Source: CBDCDJ01 sp965215355 (GTDB lineage: Bacteria > Deinococcota > Deinococci > Deinococcales > Trueperaceae). From it: a stretch of DNA of 64,000 bases. Shown here in pieces: positions 1 to 8,242 of this stretch. The stretch lies in NCBI GenBank assembly GCA_965215355.1, contig CBDCDJ010000007.1, positions 1,054,001 to 1,118,000 of the forward strand, given 5' to 3'. A program made the translations under genes and the position numbers. Below the pieces are notes generated by a model that was given only the letters and a program-made list of their open reading frames with translations, did no database searches and had not been told where the DNA came from. Numbering within the stretch: the first letter of the stretch is position 1; each line of letters starts with the position of its first letter.

Positions 1-316
1 CGGCGTCGTAGGCGCTTTTGGTGACGGCCTCCAGCAGGGCCTCGAGCGAAGCCACGTCGTTAGGCTCTGCGACCGCGACGCGGCTCACCTGCACAGTCGG
101 GCGGGTGCCGTTCCAAACGGCACTCGCCACGGCAAAGCCGGTCACGTCTCCACCGCGCACGGCCACGAACGAGTGGTCGCTGCGCGCGTAAAACGACACG
201 CTGCCCCGGCTCAGGACGGGCTCTACACCGACCCTGGCGGCGTAAGCCACGTCGATGGGAACCAGCGCCGCCTCGTCGTCGGGTGTCAGCGGTCTGGCGT
301 GGGTTCGCTCTGCCAC
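1..316 (-). CDS. DUF1999 GNAT-like protein (3' end cut by window)
   Basis: The visible N-terminal 105 residues read as a compact alpha/beta protein with the string VWNGTRPTVQVSRVAV followed by LLEAVTKSAYDA, which I recognise from the Thermus DUF1999 family (GNAT-like fold). I chose the GTG at 316-314 because a strong GAGGGGGG Shine-Dalgarno lies about 10 bases upstream. The start overlaps the end of moaC by 31 bases, so it is probably the last visible gene of the PAP2-truA-moaC series. The substrate is unknown; acetyltransferase activity is only inferred from the fold. The C-terminus lies beyond base 1. Confidence 0.72.
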   Translation of the reverse strand, partial: MAERTHARPLTPDDEAALVPIDVAYAARVGVEPVLSRGSVSFYARSDHSFVAVRGGDVTGFAVASAVWNGTRPTVQVSRVAVAEPNDVASLEALLEAVTKSAYDA

Positions 317-768
317 GGCCCGGACTTGCCCCCCTCTTTGCTGAGCAACCTTACGTGTTCGATCGTGATGCCCTTGCTGACGCTTTTGAGCATGTCGTAG
401 AGCGTCAGCGCGGCGACTGTGGCCGCGGTCAGCGCTTCCATCTCGACGCCGGTCTTGGCCGTCGTCTTGCAGAGCGCTTCGAAGCGCACGCTGTTTTCCT
501 CGAGCTGCAGGGTTCCGCGCACGCTCACTTTGCTCAGCGGCAGCGGGTGGCACAGCGGGATGATTTCGGCGGTTCGTTTCGCGGCCATAATACCGGCGAG
601 TTCGGCGACGGCCACGGCGTCCCCCTTGTCGGCGCTACCCTCCTGCAAAGCGCGCAACGCCTCCGCGGGCAGCCGCACCGTCGCCTCGGCGACCGCCTGC
701 CGCACCGTCTCGGCCTTGGCGGACACGTCGACCATCACGGCCTTGCCCTGTTCGAAGTGGCTGGACAT
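286..768 (-). CDS. moaC: Cyclic pyranopterin monophosphate synthase MoaC
   Basis: MoaC turns 3',8-cyclo-7,8-dihydro-GTP (the MoaA product) into cyclic pyranopterin monophosphate in molybdenum cofactor synthesis, as a cytosolic hexamer. The 160-residue length is normal. Family signatures are clear: KGDAVAVAELAGIMAAKRTA, IIPLCHPLPLS in the middle and TVAALTLYDMLKSVSKG near the C-terminus. No other moa gene is in the window, but a sulfite-oxidase-like molybdoenzyme (about 34.6-36.1 kb) and a MOSC protein (5.5 kb) could use the cofactor. A GATACT box six bases before the ATG resembles the leaderless-type -10 boxes seen at other genes here. Confidence 0.95.
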   Translation of the reverse strand: MSSHFEQGKAVMVDVSAKAETVRQAVAEATVRLPAEALRALQEGSADKGDAVAVAELAGIMAAKRTAEIIPLCHPLPLSKVSVRGTLQLEENSVRFEALCKTTAKTGVEMEALTAATVAALTLYDMLKSVSKGITIEHVRLLSKEGGKSGPWQSEPTPDR

Positions 769-813
769 CGCGCTAGTATCGCATTTTGTGAGAAGAGGGG
801 GTGGGAAGTCGGT

Positions 814-829
814 TACCTTCGCGAAGGTA
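814..829. repeat. 16-bp perfect palindrome between moaC and truA
   Basis: Bases 814-829 (TACCTTCGCGAAGGTA) are self-complementary without mismatch. They lie in the 108-base gap between truA and moaC, both on the minus strand. It may be an operator or an RNA hairpin; nothing decides which. No T-tract follows, so an intrinsic terminator is unlikely. Confidence 0.5.
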
Positions 830-837
830 CCGGGTGA

Positions 838-879
838 AAAGTACCGAGTTGAAAGTACCGAGTCAAAAGTAGAAAGTCA
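838..879. repeat. Heptanucleotide-phased repeat tract ending in the truA stop codon
   Basis: Six 7-base units follow one another: AAAGTAC, CGAGTTG, AAAGTAC, CGAGTCA, AAAGTAG, AAAGTCA. All keep AGT in the same phase. The last unit contains the truA stop codon (minus strand, 879-877). Similar tracts occur at about 6.07, 16.53, 45.18 and 51.13 kb. Confidence 0.7.
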
Positions 880-1665
880 ATCGTCACTGTCCGCGAGCCC
901 CCACGCTTCATAGCCCGCTTCGACAAAGTACAGGCCGTGCGGTGGAACGTTTTTACCGGCTCGAGCCCTATCTTTTGAGTCTAAAACCTCCAGAACCTCG
1001 TCCGGGGCCAGTCTGCCCGTGCCGACCGCCAGCAGCGTGCCGACGACCGCGCGCGCCATGCCGCGCAAAAAGCCGTCCGCCGCGATGTGCAGCGTTACGT
1101 CGCGACTGTTGTTGTTTGAACCGTCGCTGTCTAAACGGCACAGGTACACGGTGCGTTCACGCGAGCGCGTTTCCTGGGTCGCCAGCGCGCTGAAGTCCCT
1201 CGTGCCCTCAAAATGTCGCGCCGCCCGCCGCATCGCCGCCACGTCCACGTCCTGAAAAAGGTGCAGCACCCGCAACCGGTCGAGTGCCAAGCCGGAGGCG
1301 TCTTCACGCGCGAGTCGTAATCTGTAGAGATAACGGCGGTAGCGGCAATTGTACTGCGCGTCGAAGTCGGGGGCGGCCACTGCGACGTTCAAGACGCGCA
1401 CATCTTTAGGCAGGTGCGCGTTGAGCGCGCGGGTCAGCTCGGTGCTTTCGAGAGACGTGTCGGTGTCCAAGTGCGCGACCATCTCGAGCGCGTGAACCCC
1501 GGCGTCGGTGCGGCCTGCGGCTCTCAGGGAGGTGTGGGTGCCCGGCAGCTTCGCCCAGGCGTCTTGCACCACGCCCTGCACGGTGCGCTCGCCCGTCCGC
1601 GCTTGAACTTGCCAGCCGTAAAAGCCCGTCCCGTCGTACTCAAGCGTGAGTTCGAGTCGTCGCAT
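877..1665 (-). CDS. truA: tRNA pseudouridine(38-40) synthase TruA
   Basis: TruA isomerises uridines 38-40 of the tRNA anticodon arm to pseudouridine. The protein opens with the family pattern RRLELTLEYDGTGFYGWQ and carries GRTDAGVHA with the catalytic aspartate; CRYRRYLYRL and DFLRGMARAVVGTLL-like segments also fit. I start at the ATG at 1665, where homology begins, giving 262 residues; a longer in-frame reading from 1737 lies wholly inside the upstream PAP2 gene. The start overlaps the PAP2 stop by 26 bases, suggesting translational coupling. The stop codon sits in a heptanucleotide repeat tract. Confidence 0.93.
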   Translation of the reverse strand: MRRLELTLEYDGTGFYGWQVQARTGERTVQGVVQDAWAKLPGTHTSLRAAGRTDAGVHALEMVAHLDTDTSLESTELTRALNAHLPKDVRVLNVAVAAPDFDAQYNCRYRRYLYRLRLAREDASGLALDRLRVLHLFQDVDVAAMRRAARHFEGTRDFSALATQETRSRERTVYLCRLDSDGSNNNSRDVTLHIAADGFLRGMARAVVGTLLAVGTGRLAPDEVLEVLDSKDRARAGKNVPPHGLYFVEAGYEAWGLADSDD

Positions 1666-2554
1666 CCGGCGTCGCTTGAAACTGGGGCGTGAGGCGCAAC
1701 GCGCGCCCGAGCCAGGGGGTGAGGAGGACGCCGACATAGCCCAAAACGAGGTACCTGAAAAAGCCGCCGAAGGGGTCGCGTTTTAGAGTTTCGGGTAGCA
1801 ACGCGCTCGAGAAAAGCAAAAACGCAAACACGAGGACGACGCCGAGCAGCGTGACCGCAATCCGCCGCCACAAAGCGCGCGGCGCGCGGTACGGGTGCAA
1901 CGCCGGGCCGCTGACGAACGCCGCCAGCCCGCCCATGAGCAGGTCGGACTCGGCGAAACTGAGTTGAGGCAGGGTCAGCGGCACCAGCAGGTGAACCGCC
2001 AGCGGCACCAAAATCCCGAGGAAGACGCTCAAGAACGGGGACACCCGCCGCGCCTCGAGGCTTCGGAACAGCGCAAAGGCCAGCAGCACGAAGACGATGC
2101 CGATGAGCACGCCGCCGCCGACGTCAATTGGCAAGTGCAGCCCCAGGTAAACGCGGCTCAGCGAGACGAGCGCGATGACGAGCAGCGCCACCGCCCAAAA
2201 CCAGCCACGTCGCACGTACAGGGCGGCCAAGCCCCAAAACGTCGTACTTCCCTGCGCGTGCCCGCTCGGAAACCCCGGCCCGGTGCCGGTAGCTAGGTAC
2301 TCTTCGCCCAAACTCACGTTTGGGTCGAGCACGTAAGGCCGCGGCGTGTCGACGATGCCCTTAAGTAAAAAGTTGAGGTAGAAGCTCGTTAAGAGCGCCA
2401 CCGCCAGAAAGCGCCCGGCTCGAGCGTCGACGCCCAAGTAGGCGATGAGCAGCAAGACGATGTAAGCTCGCTCCGAGCCGAAATTTGTAATGGTCAGCAT
2501 CAGCTCGTTCAAACCGGGCGACGCGAAACCCTGCAAAAAGTGGATGGTTTCCAT
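1640..2554 (-). CDS. PAP2-family membrane phosphatase
   Basis: This integral membrane phosphatase shows the three PAP2 motifs: KGIVDTPRP, then PSGHA, then SRVYLGLHLPIDV with the catalytic histidine. About seven to eight hydrophobic segments are visible, including a C-terminal set of four to five after the catalytic core. Relatives remove phosphate from lipids such as undecaprenyl pyrophosphate or phosphatidylglycerophosphate; which one applies here cannot be read from the sequence. At 304 residues it is longer than a minimal PAP2 protein. It is first in the minus-strand series leading to truA and moaC, and a TAAGCT box lies five bases before the ATG. Confidence 0.85.
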   Translation of the reverse strand: METIHFLQGFASPGLNELMLTITNFGSERAYIVLLLIAYLGVDARAGRFLAVALLTSFYLNFLLKGIVDTPRPYVLDPNVSLGEEYLATGTGPGFPSGHAQGSTTFWGLAALYVRRGWFWAVALLVIALVSLSRVYLGLHLPIDVGGGVLIGIVFVLLAFALFRSLEARRVSPFLSVFLGILVPLAVHLLVPLTLPQLSFAESDLLMGGLAAFVSGPALHPYRAPRALWRRIAVTLLGVVLVFAFLLFSSALLPETLKRDPFGGFFRYLVLGYVGVLLTPWLGRALRLTPQFQATPDATTRTHA

Positions 2555-2672
2555 GCCTCAGCTTACTCTGTCGGGCTTCGAACAGGTTTGAGGAGCCGCG
2601 CTGAGGCGGAGCGTAAGACTCGGGGGCTTGAGGGGGAACATGAATGGGAACAGCACCCTTGGCTTTCCTCTT

Positions 2673-2756
2673 CGTCGTTCCGAACGAAGCGTGGCGCAGT
2701 GAAGAAGTTCCTACACTGCACCGAGCGAGAGATTCTTCGCTGCGCCCAGAACGACG
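2673..2756. repeat. Imperfect 84-bp inverted repeat upstream of hemL
   Basis: The outer arms CGTCGTTC (2673-2680) and GAACGACG (2749-2756) pair perfectly. The inner arms at 2693-2706 and 2733-2746 pair at 13 of 14 positions, so the whole element can fold into one interrupted hairpin. Its TTCTTCGCTGCGCCCAGAACG wording resembles palindromic elements I have seen in intergenic DNA of many bacteria. It sits in the 289-base gap between the divergent PAP2 and hemL genes and could be a small non-autonomous mobile element. Confidence 0.6.
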
Positions 2757-2843
2757 GACTTGGGCCAACTCGAGCGGCGTTCCGGCGTGCAGCCCGTAAG
2801 ACAGGCCGTTGTCAGCTACTCGCAGACGTGCGAGCATGAACGT

Positions 2844-4133
2844 ATGAACGTAACGACCTCTCGAGCCCTCTTCGAACGTGCCCAAACCCTCATTCCCGGT
2901 GGGGTAAATTCGCCGGTGCGCGCCTTCGGGGGGGTGGGCGGCACGCCGCTCTTTATAGACCGCGCCCAGGGCTCACGGCTGTGGGACGAGGACGGCAACG
3001 AATACGTCGACTGCGTCGGCTCGTGGGGACCGATGATTTTGGGCCACGCGCATCCCCACGTGCTGAGCGCTGTCGGCGCGGCGCTGCGCGGCGGCACGAG
3101 TTTCGGCGCGCCGACGCGGCGCGAACTGCAACTGGCCGAACTCGTGCTGGACAAGTATCCGGGCTGTGAGCGGGTACGCTTCGTCAACTCGGGCACCGAG
3201 GCGACCATGAGCGCGTTGCGCCTCGCGCGCGGGGCGACCGGGCGCGACTACATCGTCAAGTTTGCGGGCAACTACCACGGCCACGCCGACGCGCTGCTCG
3301 TCGCGGCGGGCTCGGGCGCGCTCACCACGGGCGTCCCGGCGAGTGCGGGCGTCCCGCCAGACACCGCCAAAACGACACTCGTCGCCGAATACAACGACCT
3401 GGGGTCGGTACAGCGCCTGTTCGAACAGCACCCCGACGACATCGCCGCCCTCATCTTCGAGCCCGTCGTCGGCAACATGGGCGTGGTGGTGCCGGGAAAA
3501 GAGTTTTTAACCGGGCTGCGTGAGGTGACGAACCGTTACGGCGCGCTGTTGATTGCCGACGAGGTCATGACCGGTTTTCGCCTGGCACCGGGCGGCGCGG
3601 TCGAGCGCTTTGAAATAGACGCCGACTTAGTTTGCTGGGGCAAGATTATCGGCGGCGGTTTGCCGGTCGGGGCTTACGGCGGCAAGGCTGCGATAATGGA
3701 CCAGGTTTCCCCGGTCGGCAAGGTTTACCAGGCCGGCACCCTGTCGGGCAACCCGCTGGCGATGGCGGCGGGCATCGCCACCTTGGAAACGATTCAAGCC
3801 ACACCCGACTTTTACGAGGTGTTGGAGGCGCGCTCCAAACGGCTCGAGCAGGGCCTGAACCGCGTGGCTGAAGGTACCGGCGTCCCCGTGACCGTCAACC
3901 GCGTCGGCTCGATGGTTACCGTATTTTTCACCGACCGCGAAGTAATCGACTTGACGAGCGCCAGCACGACCGACACCGAGCGCTTCGGCAAGTGGTTTCA
4001 CGGTCTGCTGCAGCGCGGCGTCTACTGGCCGCCGAGCGCCTTTGAAGCCGCCTTTTTCTCCTACGCGCACAGCGAGGCCGACATCGACGCCGTCATCAAC
4101 GCCGCGCACGCTTCATTCGCCGACCTGGCTTAA
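2844..4133 (+). CDS. hemL: Glutamate-1-semialdehyde 2,1-aminomutase HemL
   Basis: HemL converts glutamate-1-semialdehyde to 5-aminolevulinate, the C5-route precursor of haem and sirohaem. It is a PLP enzyme of aminotransferase fold class I. The PLP lysine is K267 in CWGKIIGGGLPVGAYGG; FVNSGTEATMSALRLAR and GNYHGHADALLVAAGSG are typical phosphate- and cofactor-binding segments. I start at the ATG at 2844 (429 residues, usual length); an upstream in-frame ATG at 2836 is out of phase, and longer readings add unrelated sequence. The stop lies three bases before mnmE, so the two are probably cotranscribed. Confidence 0.95.
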   Translation: MNVTTSRALFERAQTLIPGGVNSPVRAFGGVGGTPLFIDRAQGSRLWDEDGNEYVDCVGSWGPMILGHAHPHVLSAVGAALRGGTSFGAPTRRELQLAELVLDKYPGCERVRFVNSGTEATMSALRLARGATGRDYIVKFAGNYHGHADALLVAAGSGALTTGVPASAGVPPDTAKTTLVAEYNDLGSVQRLFEQHPDDIAALIFEPVVGNMGVVVPGKEFLTGLREVTNRYGALLIADEVMTGFRLAPGGAVERFEIDADLVCWGKIIGGGLPVGAYGGKAAIMDQVSPVGKVYQAGTLSGNPLAMAAGIATLETIQATPDFYEVLEARSKRLEQGLNRVAEGTGVPVTVNRVGSMVTVFFTDREVIDLTSASTTDTERFGKWFHGLLQRGVYWPPSAFEAAFFSYAHSEADIDAVINAAHASFADLA

Positions 4134-4136
4134 AAC

Positions 4137-5480
4137 ATGCCCCTGCCCCCGCTAGAGGATACCATCGCCGCCATCGCCACCGCGCCCGGCGTCGGCGCGG
4201 TCGGCATCGTGCGGGTGGCCGGGCCGGCGGCGTTCGAGGTTGCCGACAACATATTTCATCCTCACAGCGGACAACGCGCTCGAGGCCTCAAAGCGGGCCG
4301 TGTGACTTACGGGCGCGTGTTGGACGGCGACACCCTCGTCGACGAGGCGCTGCTCTTAAGTTTTCGCGCGCCGCACTCGTACACGGCGCAGGACGTGGTC
4401 GAAATCCAGACGCACGGCGGCCCGGCGGTGTTGCGCAAAGTTTTGGACTTGTGCATCCAGCACGGGGCGCGCTTGGCCGGGCCGGGCGAGTTTACGTTGC
4501 GGGCGTACCTCAACGGCCGGCTCGACCTGGTGCAGGCGGAAAGCGTGTTGAACCTCGTCAACGCCCAGTCCGACAGTGCCAGGCGTAGCGCCGCGTTGGG
4601 CTTGAGCAGGGCGCTGACCGAGCAGCTCGAGCACATCCAAACCGACGTCACGAAAGTCTACGGCAACATCCAGGCGATGTTCGACTACCCCGACGAGGGC
4701 GTGCCGGAAGCCGAGTTCGATGAACCCTTGGCACGGGCCACCGCGCGCATAGACACCCTCCTCCGCACCGCCGCGGCGGGCCGCATCGCGCAAAAAGGTG
4801 CGCGACTCGCCCTCGTCGGCAAACCGAACGCGGGCAAGTCGAGCTTGCTCAACGCGCTCCTCGGGTATCAGCGCTCCATCGTCAGCGAGTTGCCGGGGAC
4901 GACCCGCGACTACCTGGAAGCCCCGCTGAGTTTGGACGGCGTGCCGGTCACCGCCATCGACACCGCCGGGATTCGCCACACCGAGGACAGGGTAGAGGCG
5001 TCGGGCGTCGCGCAGGCCAAACAAATCGCCGCCAACGCCGACCTCAGTCTGTTTTTATTGGACGTAAGCCAGCCCGTGACGTCTCAAGACCGGGAAATGT
5101 TGGCGAGCCTCGAAAAGCAGCGCACCCTCCTCGTCGCCAGCAAAACCGACCTGCCTAAAGTCTGGGCGGACACCTTCGACGCGCCCCTTTACCCCGTCTC
5201 CACGCTGACGGGCGCAGGCTTGGGCGCGCTCACCGCGGCCGTCAAAGACAAACTCGTCGGCGACGCGGGCGGGTCGGAGCTGTGGATAAGCAACGAGCGA
5301 CACGTGGCGGCCCTCGAGCGGACGAGAGCGTTGCTCGAGAGCGCCCGACACGCCCCCGACGACTTGGCCGCGCTGGATTTAGAAGACGCTTTACGCACTC
5401 TCGCGGAAATTACCGGCCGGGGCGACATCGCTGAAGAAACGCTTGCACATATCTTCGCCAACTTTTGCGTCGGGAAATAG
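4137..5480 (+). CDS. mnmE: tRNA modification GTPase MnmE
   Basis: MnmE, with MnmG, installs the cmnm5 group on U34 of certain tRNAs. The N-terminal tetrahydrofolate-binding domain covers about residues 1-120, a helical domain surrounds a G domain with P-loop GKPNAGKSS (228-236), DTAGIR and SKTD, and the protein ends in the hallmark FCVGK whose cysteine is catalytic. The 447-residue length is normal. Its start is three bases after the hemL stop. The gene ends at 5480 directly against the stop codon of the convergent MOSC gene, with no room for a separate terminator. Confidence 0.96.
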   Translation: MPLPPLEDTIAAIATAPGVGAVGIVRVAGPAAFEVADNIFHPHSGQRARGLKAGRVTYGRVLDGDTLVDEALLLSFRAPHSYTAQDVVEIQTHGGPAVLRKVLDLCIQHGARLAGPGEFTLRAYLNGRLDLVQAESVLNLVNAQSDSARRSAALGLSRALTEQLEHIQTDVTKVYGNIQAMFDYPDEGVPEAEFDEPLARATARIDTLLRTAAAGRIAQKGARLALVGKPNAGKSSLLNALLGYQRSIVSELPGTTRDYLEAPLSLDGVPVTAIDTAGIRHTEDRVEASGVAQAKQIAANADLSLFLLDVSQPVTSQDREMLASLEKQRTLLVASKTDLPKVWADTFDAPLYPVSTLTGAGLGALTAAVKDKLVGDAGGSELWISNERHVAALERTRALLESARHAPDDLAALDLEDALRTLAEITGRGDIAEETLAHIFANFCVGK

Positions 5481-6041
5481 CTAGACGCGCTCGAGCTTCA
5501 CGTGCGGCTCGGGGGGCAGTTCGACCCGGATGCCGTCGCCGGGACGCACCTCGCCGCCTTCCAAAACGACGCTCATAATTCCAGCCTTGCGGATGAGGTT
5601 GCCGTCCTCGTCGCGGCCCAACACCGCCGCCAACAAACCGGGCCGAAAAGCGTCCAACTGAGCACAGGGGTTGCGCAAACCCGTAACCTCGAGCAGGGCA
5701 TTTTCCCCAACGTACAAACGCGTTCCACGCGGCAAGTTCAACAGGTCGAGCCCCTTTGTGGTGACGTTTTCGCCCAGCTGCCCGGCCGCCACGTCGAACC
5801 CGGCGGCTTGCAACTCGTCGTACAACTCGGCGTGGATGAGGTGGACTTGGCGCAGGTTGGGCTGCGCGGGGTCCGCGGCGACCCGCGAGCGGTGCTGCAC
5901 CGTTCGGCCCGCGTGCGCGTCGCCCTCGACGCCCAAACCCGTCACCAAACGGATACTGTTCTGAGGCACTTTGCTGAAGCCGTGTTCTTCGTCTCGGCTG
6001 ACGCCGGTCACAGTCTCGTTTATGAGCCTCAAGTCTCGCAC
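5481..6041 (-). CDS. MOSC-domain protein
   Basis: MOSC domains bind a sulfur- or molybdenum-cofactor-related group through a conserved cysteine, here in LRNPCAQLDAF. Other family features are GVEGDAHAGRTVQHRS near the N-terminus and GQLGENVTTKGLDL. At 186 residues it is a stand-alone MOSC protein of the YiiM/YuaD kind without a partner domain. I keep the GTG at 6041 as start, since the family begins close to this point, though the Shine-Dalgarno is weak. Its exact substrate is unknown; a role in molybdenum-cofactor-linked detoxification is an inference. Confidence 0.85.
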   Translation of the reverse strand: MRDLRLINETVTGVSRDEEHGFSKVPQNSIRLVTGLGVEGDAHAGRTVQHRSRVAADPAQPNLRQVHLIHAELYDELQAAGFDVAAGQLGENVTTKGLDLLNLPRGTRLYVGENALLEVTGLRNPCAQLDAFRPGLLAAVLGRDEDGNLIRKAGIMSVVLEGGEVRPGDGIRVELPPEPHVKLERV

Positions 6042-6066
6042 CTTGTTCGGTTGCGTAAGAGAAAAA

Positions 6067-6094
6067 GTCTCTTACTTTCCACTTTCCACTCGGT
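6067..6094. repeat. Heptanucleotide-phased repeat tract
   Basis: Two identical units ACTTTCC (6074-6080, 6081-6087) are followed by ACTCGGT (6088-6094). The complement reads CGAGT-GGAAAGT-GGAAAGT, the same wording as the tract at 838-879. It lies between the start of the MOSC gene and the end of the DUF3809-like gene. Confidence 0.6.
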
Positions 6095-6101
6095 CCTTCT
6101 T

Positions 6102-6605
6102 CTACGCCACATACGCCGCCTCGGCCTCCTGCGCCGCGGCTTGCACGGCCGCGGGAAAGTTGGCGGTGATGTTCTCCAACACGCGCTGCGCCGTAAATTC
6201 AATCATCTTGACCAGGGCCTTGCCGCCCCACTTTTCGGGCGTGGGCAGTTTGAGGTGAATGGTGATGTCGAAGCGGTACTCGACCGCGCTGCCCCCCGGC
6301 GCGCTTCCCACCTGCGCCTCGCCCGCGACCTCGGCCCAACCCGGCGCGTCGGTGTCGAGGTGTAAGGCCTCGAGCCGCGCCCCGCGCTCGGTCGGGTGAA
6401 GGCGGCTGCTGAACTCCAGGCGTTGTTGGCCGAACAGCGCGGCGTTGACCGGCAGGTGAGCGGTGACGACGTTGTCGGCAACCTGCAAGTTCTCGATAAA
6501 GTCCGCTTTGCTGAGGCTTAGCGGCACGTCGCGCACGAACCTCGTAGCGGCGGCGGGCGGTAGGCTCAGGTCGAAGGTAAACGTGACGGCGTGGGACAGG
6601 TTCAT
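6102..6605 (-). CDS. DUF3809-like Deinococcota protein
   Basis: A 167-residue soluble protein with no signal peptide or membrane segment. Its pattern of alternating beta strands ending in a long alanine-rich helix (ITANFPAAVQAAAQEAEAAYVA-like) suggests an SRPBCC-type lipid- or ligand-binding fold. I associate it with DUF3809, a family I know from Deinococcus and Thermus; this is recognition, not a search. It follows the DUF3248 gene by 19 bases, so the two are probably cotranscribed. Function unknown. Confidence 0.65.
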   Translation of the reverse strand: MNLSHAVTFTFDLSLPPAAATRFVRDVPLSLSKADFIENLQVADNVVTAHLPVNAALFGQQRLEFSSRLHPTERGARLEALHLDTDAPGWAEVAGEAQVGSAPGGSAVEYRFDITIHLKLPTPEKWGGKALVKMIEFTAQRVLENITANFPAAVQAAAQEAEAAYVA

Positions 6606-6624
6606 AAAGAGTCGTCACTACCGG

Positions 6625-6897
6625 CTAGGTGAGTGTGCGCCCGACCCATTCCACACGGACGTCGCCCTCGGCGAGCGCCGCTTCGATTTCAGTTTCCGAA
6701 GCGTTGCGGAGTTTGGGCAGCTCGTTAAAAAGCGGCACGCTGCTCGCCAAACCGACCCGGACCGTCACCGGGGCGTCTTCCGACAACCGCCCGATGCGCC
6801 AAACGAGCTGCCCGGCCAAGGCCGTGACGTCACCGTCGGTGAGCCCTACCTCCTGCAAACTTTGCGCCATGTGCTGGTGGAACGGGGTGTCGGCCAT
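6625..6897 (-). CDS. DUF3248-like small protein
   Basis: A 90-residue acidic cytosolic protein containing LVWRIGRLSEDAPVTVRVGL and PLFNELPKLRNASE, which fit the Thermus/Deinococcus DUF3248 family. I start at the ATG at 6897 because GAGGAGGAG lies directly upstream as a Shine-Dalgarno; a TTG five codons earlier is less likely. It sits between the methyltransferase and the DUF3809-like gene on the same strand. No function is known. Confidence 0.68.
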   Translation of the reverse strand: MADTPFHQHMAQSLQEVGLTDGDVTALAGQLVWRIGRLSEDAPVTVRVGLASSVPLFNELPKLRNASETEIEAALAEGDVRVEWVGRTLT

Positions 6898-6925
6898 ACT
6901 CCTCCTCGTCAAGACGGCGTTTGGG

Positions 6926-8125
6926 TTACAAAACCTCGAGCGCCAGCAGCTTGAGGTAGTGCGTTTCCGGTAACCCCAGCAGTTCGGGGTGGCAAGCCGC
7001 CTGGGTGCGGCGCGCCAAAACGCGCACCGTGCGCGCCGCGTCCGCGGCGGCCCCCCGGATTGTAGCGTAAAAGTCGGCGTCGCTCAGGTGATGACTGCAA
7101 CTCGCCGTGACGAGTATCCCGCCGGGGCCGAGCAGCTTGAAAGCTTGCAGGTTGATGTCCTTGTAGCCCGCCAGCGCCCGCTCCAAGTGGCCGCGGCTCT
7201 TGGCGAAGGCGGGTGGGTCGAGGACGACGGTGTCGAAGCGTTCACCCGCGGCATTGAGCGCGCGCAACTCTTCGAAGGCGTCGCCGCGCAGGGTCGTGAC
7301 GTTCTCTAAACCGTTTTGTACCGCGGCGCTCACTACTCGGTCCAGGGCGGCGGCGCTCGAGTCCAGCGCCACCACGCTCTCGGCTTGCCGCGCCAGGGCG
7401 AGGGCGAAGCCGCCGTGGTAGCTGAACACGTCGAGCGCTCGCCCCTGGGAGAGCGTCCCGGCGTAGACGTGATTCTCGCGCTGGTCCAAAAACGCGCCCG
7501 TCTTTTGCCCGCTGTAGGGGGCGGCAAACAGCGTGACCTCACCTTCGGTAAAGGGAACTTGTTCGGGCACCCGCCCGTGCAGGACCTCGGTCATTCGGGG
7601 CAAGCCCTCCAAAGCGCGCACTGAGGAGTCGTTCCGCGCCAGGATGCCCGACGGCCCGTAAGCCTGTACCAGTTCGTCCAGCACGGCGGGCATAAAGGGC
7701 TCGAGCGCGGCGGCGTGCTGCTGCAGCACGAGAACGCCCGCGTACTTGTCGACCGTGAGGCCGGGCAGGCCGTCCGCCTCGCTGTGGACGACCCGGAACG
7801 CTTCGAAGCCCCGCGTGACGCGCTCCCGGTAACGAACGGCCGCCCGCACGCGCTCCCGGAACAGGTCAACTGTGACGCGTTCGCGATGGCCGGTGACGAG
7901 CCGCAGGGCGAGCTTGGAGCGCGGGTTGAACAGGGCTTGCCCGACGAAGCCCCCACCGGGGTCCAAAACGTCGACGACGCCGGGGGCCGCCGGCCTTGGG
8001 CCGGGCCGAAGGTCGTTCGCGAACACCCACGGGTGACCCGCGCGCACCCGCCGCATCCCCTTGGGCGTGACGGTCAGGTCGCTCGTGGACTTCTCTCGAG
8101 CTGTCGCCGCACGTGTTTCGGTCAC
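6926..8125 (-). CDS. RlmI-type rRNA (cytosine-C5) methyltransferase
   Basis: The protein has an N-terminal PUA domain (KGMRRVRAGHPWVFANDL, residues about 24-95), a central linker domain with HSEADGLPGLTVDKYAG, and a Rossmann methyltransferase domain with LDVFSYHGGFALALA for S-adenosylmethionine and LDPPAFAKSRG as catalytic region, plus VTASCSHH. This order matches RlmI, which makes 5-methylcytosine in 23S rRNA; the exact base here is not known. I prefer the GTG at 8125 (399 residues); an in-frame ATG at 8188 adds 21 basic residues without similarity or Shine-Dalgarno. It is divergent from the DUF368 gene. Confidence 0.88.
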   Translation of the reverse strand: MTETRAATAREKSTSDLTVTPKGMRRVRAGHPWVFANDLRPGPRPAAPGVVDVLDPGGGFVGQALFNPRSKLALRLVTGHRERVTVDLFRERVRAAVRYRERVTRGFEAFRVVHSEADGLPGLTVDKYAGVLVLQQHAAALEPFMPAVLDELVQAYGPSGILARNDSSVRALEGLPRMTEVLHGRVPEQVPFTEGEVTLFAAPYSGQKTGAFLDQRENHVYAGTLSQGRALDVFSYHGGFALALARQAESVVALDSSAAALDRVVSAAVQNGLENVTTLRGDAFEELRALNAAGERFDTVVLDPPAFAKSRGHLERALAGYKDINLQAFKLLGPGGILVTASCSHHLSDADFYATIRGAAADAARTVRVLARRTQAACHPELLGLPETHYLKLLALEVL

Positions 8126-8242
8126 AGGGTCAACCCTAGCACCTCCACCCTCGAGGCGTCGTTTGATGAGACTGCGGTCGCGTCGCATTCAGCGAAGTTG
8201 CTCACGCACCTCGCGCCTTCGGGATGGTACAACAAGCCTGAC

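Noticed and set aside
7715..8242. Plus-strand extension of the DUF368 gene by 176 codons
   Set aside because: The extension lies antisense to the RlmI-type methyltransferase and has no similarity to DUF368; the family starts at the ATG at 8243.
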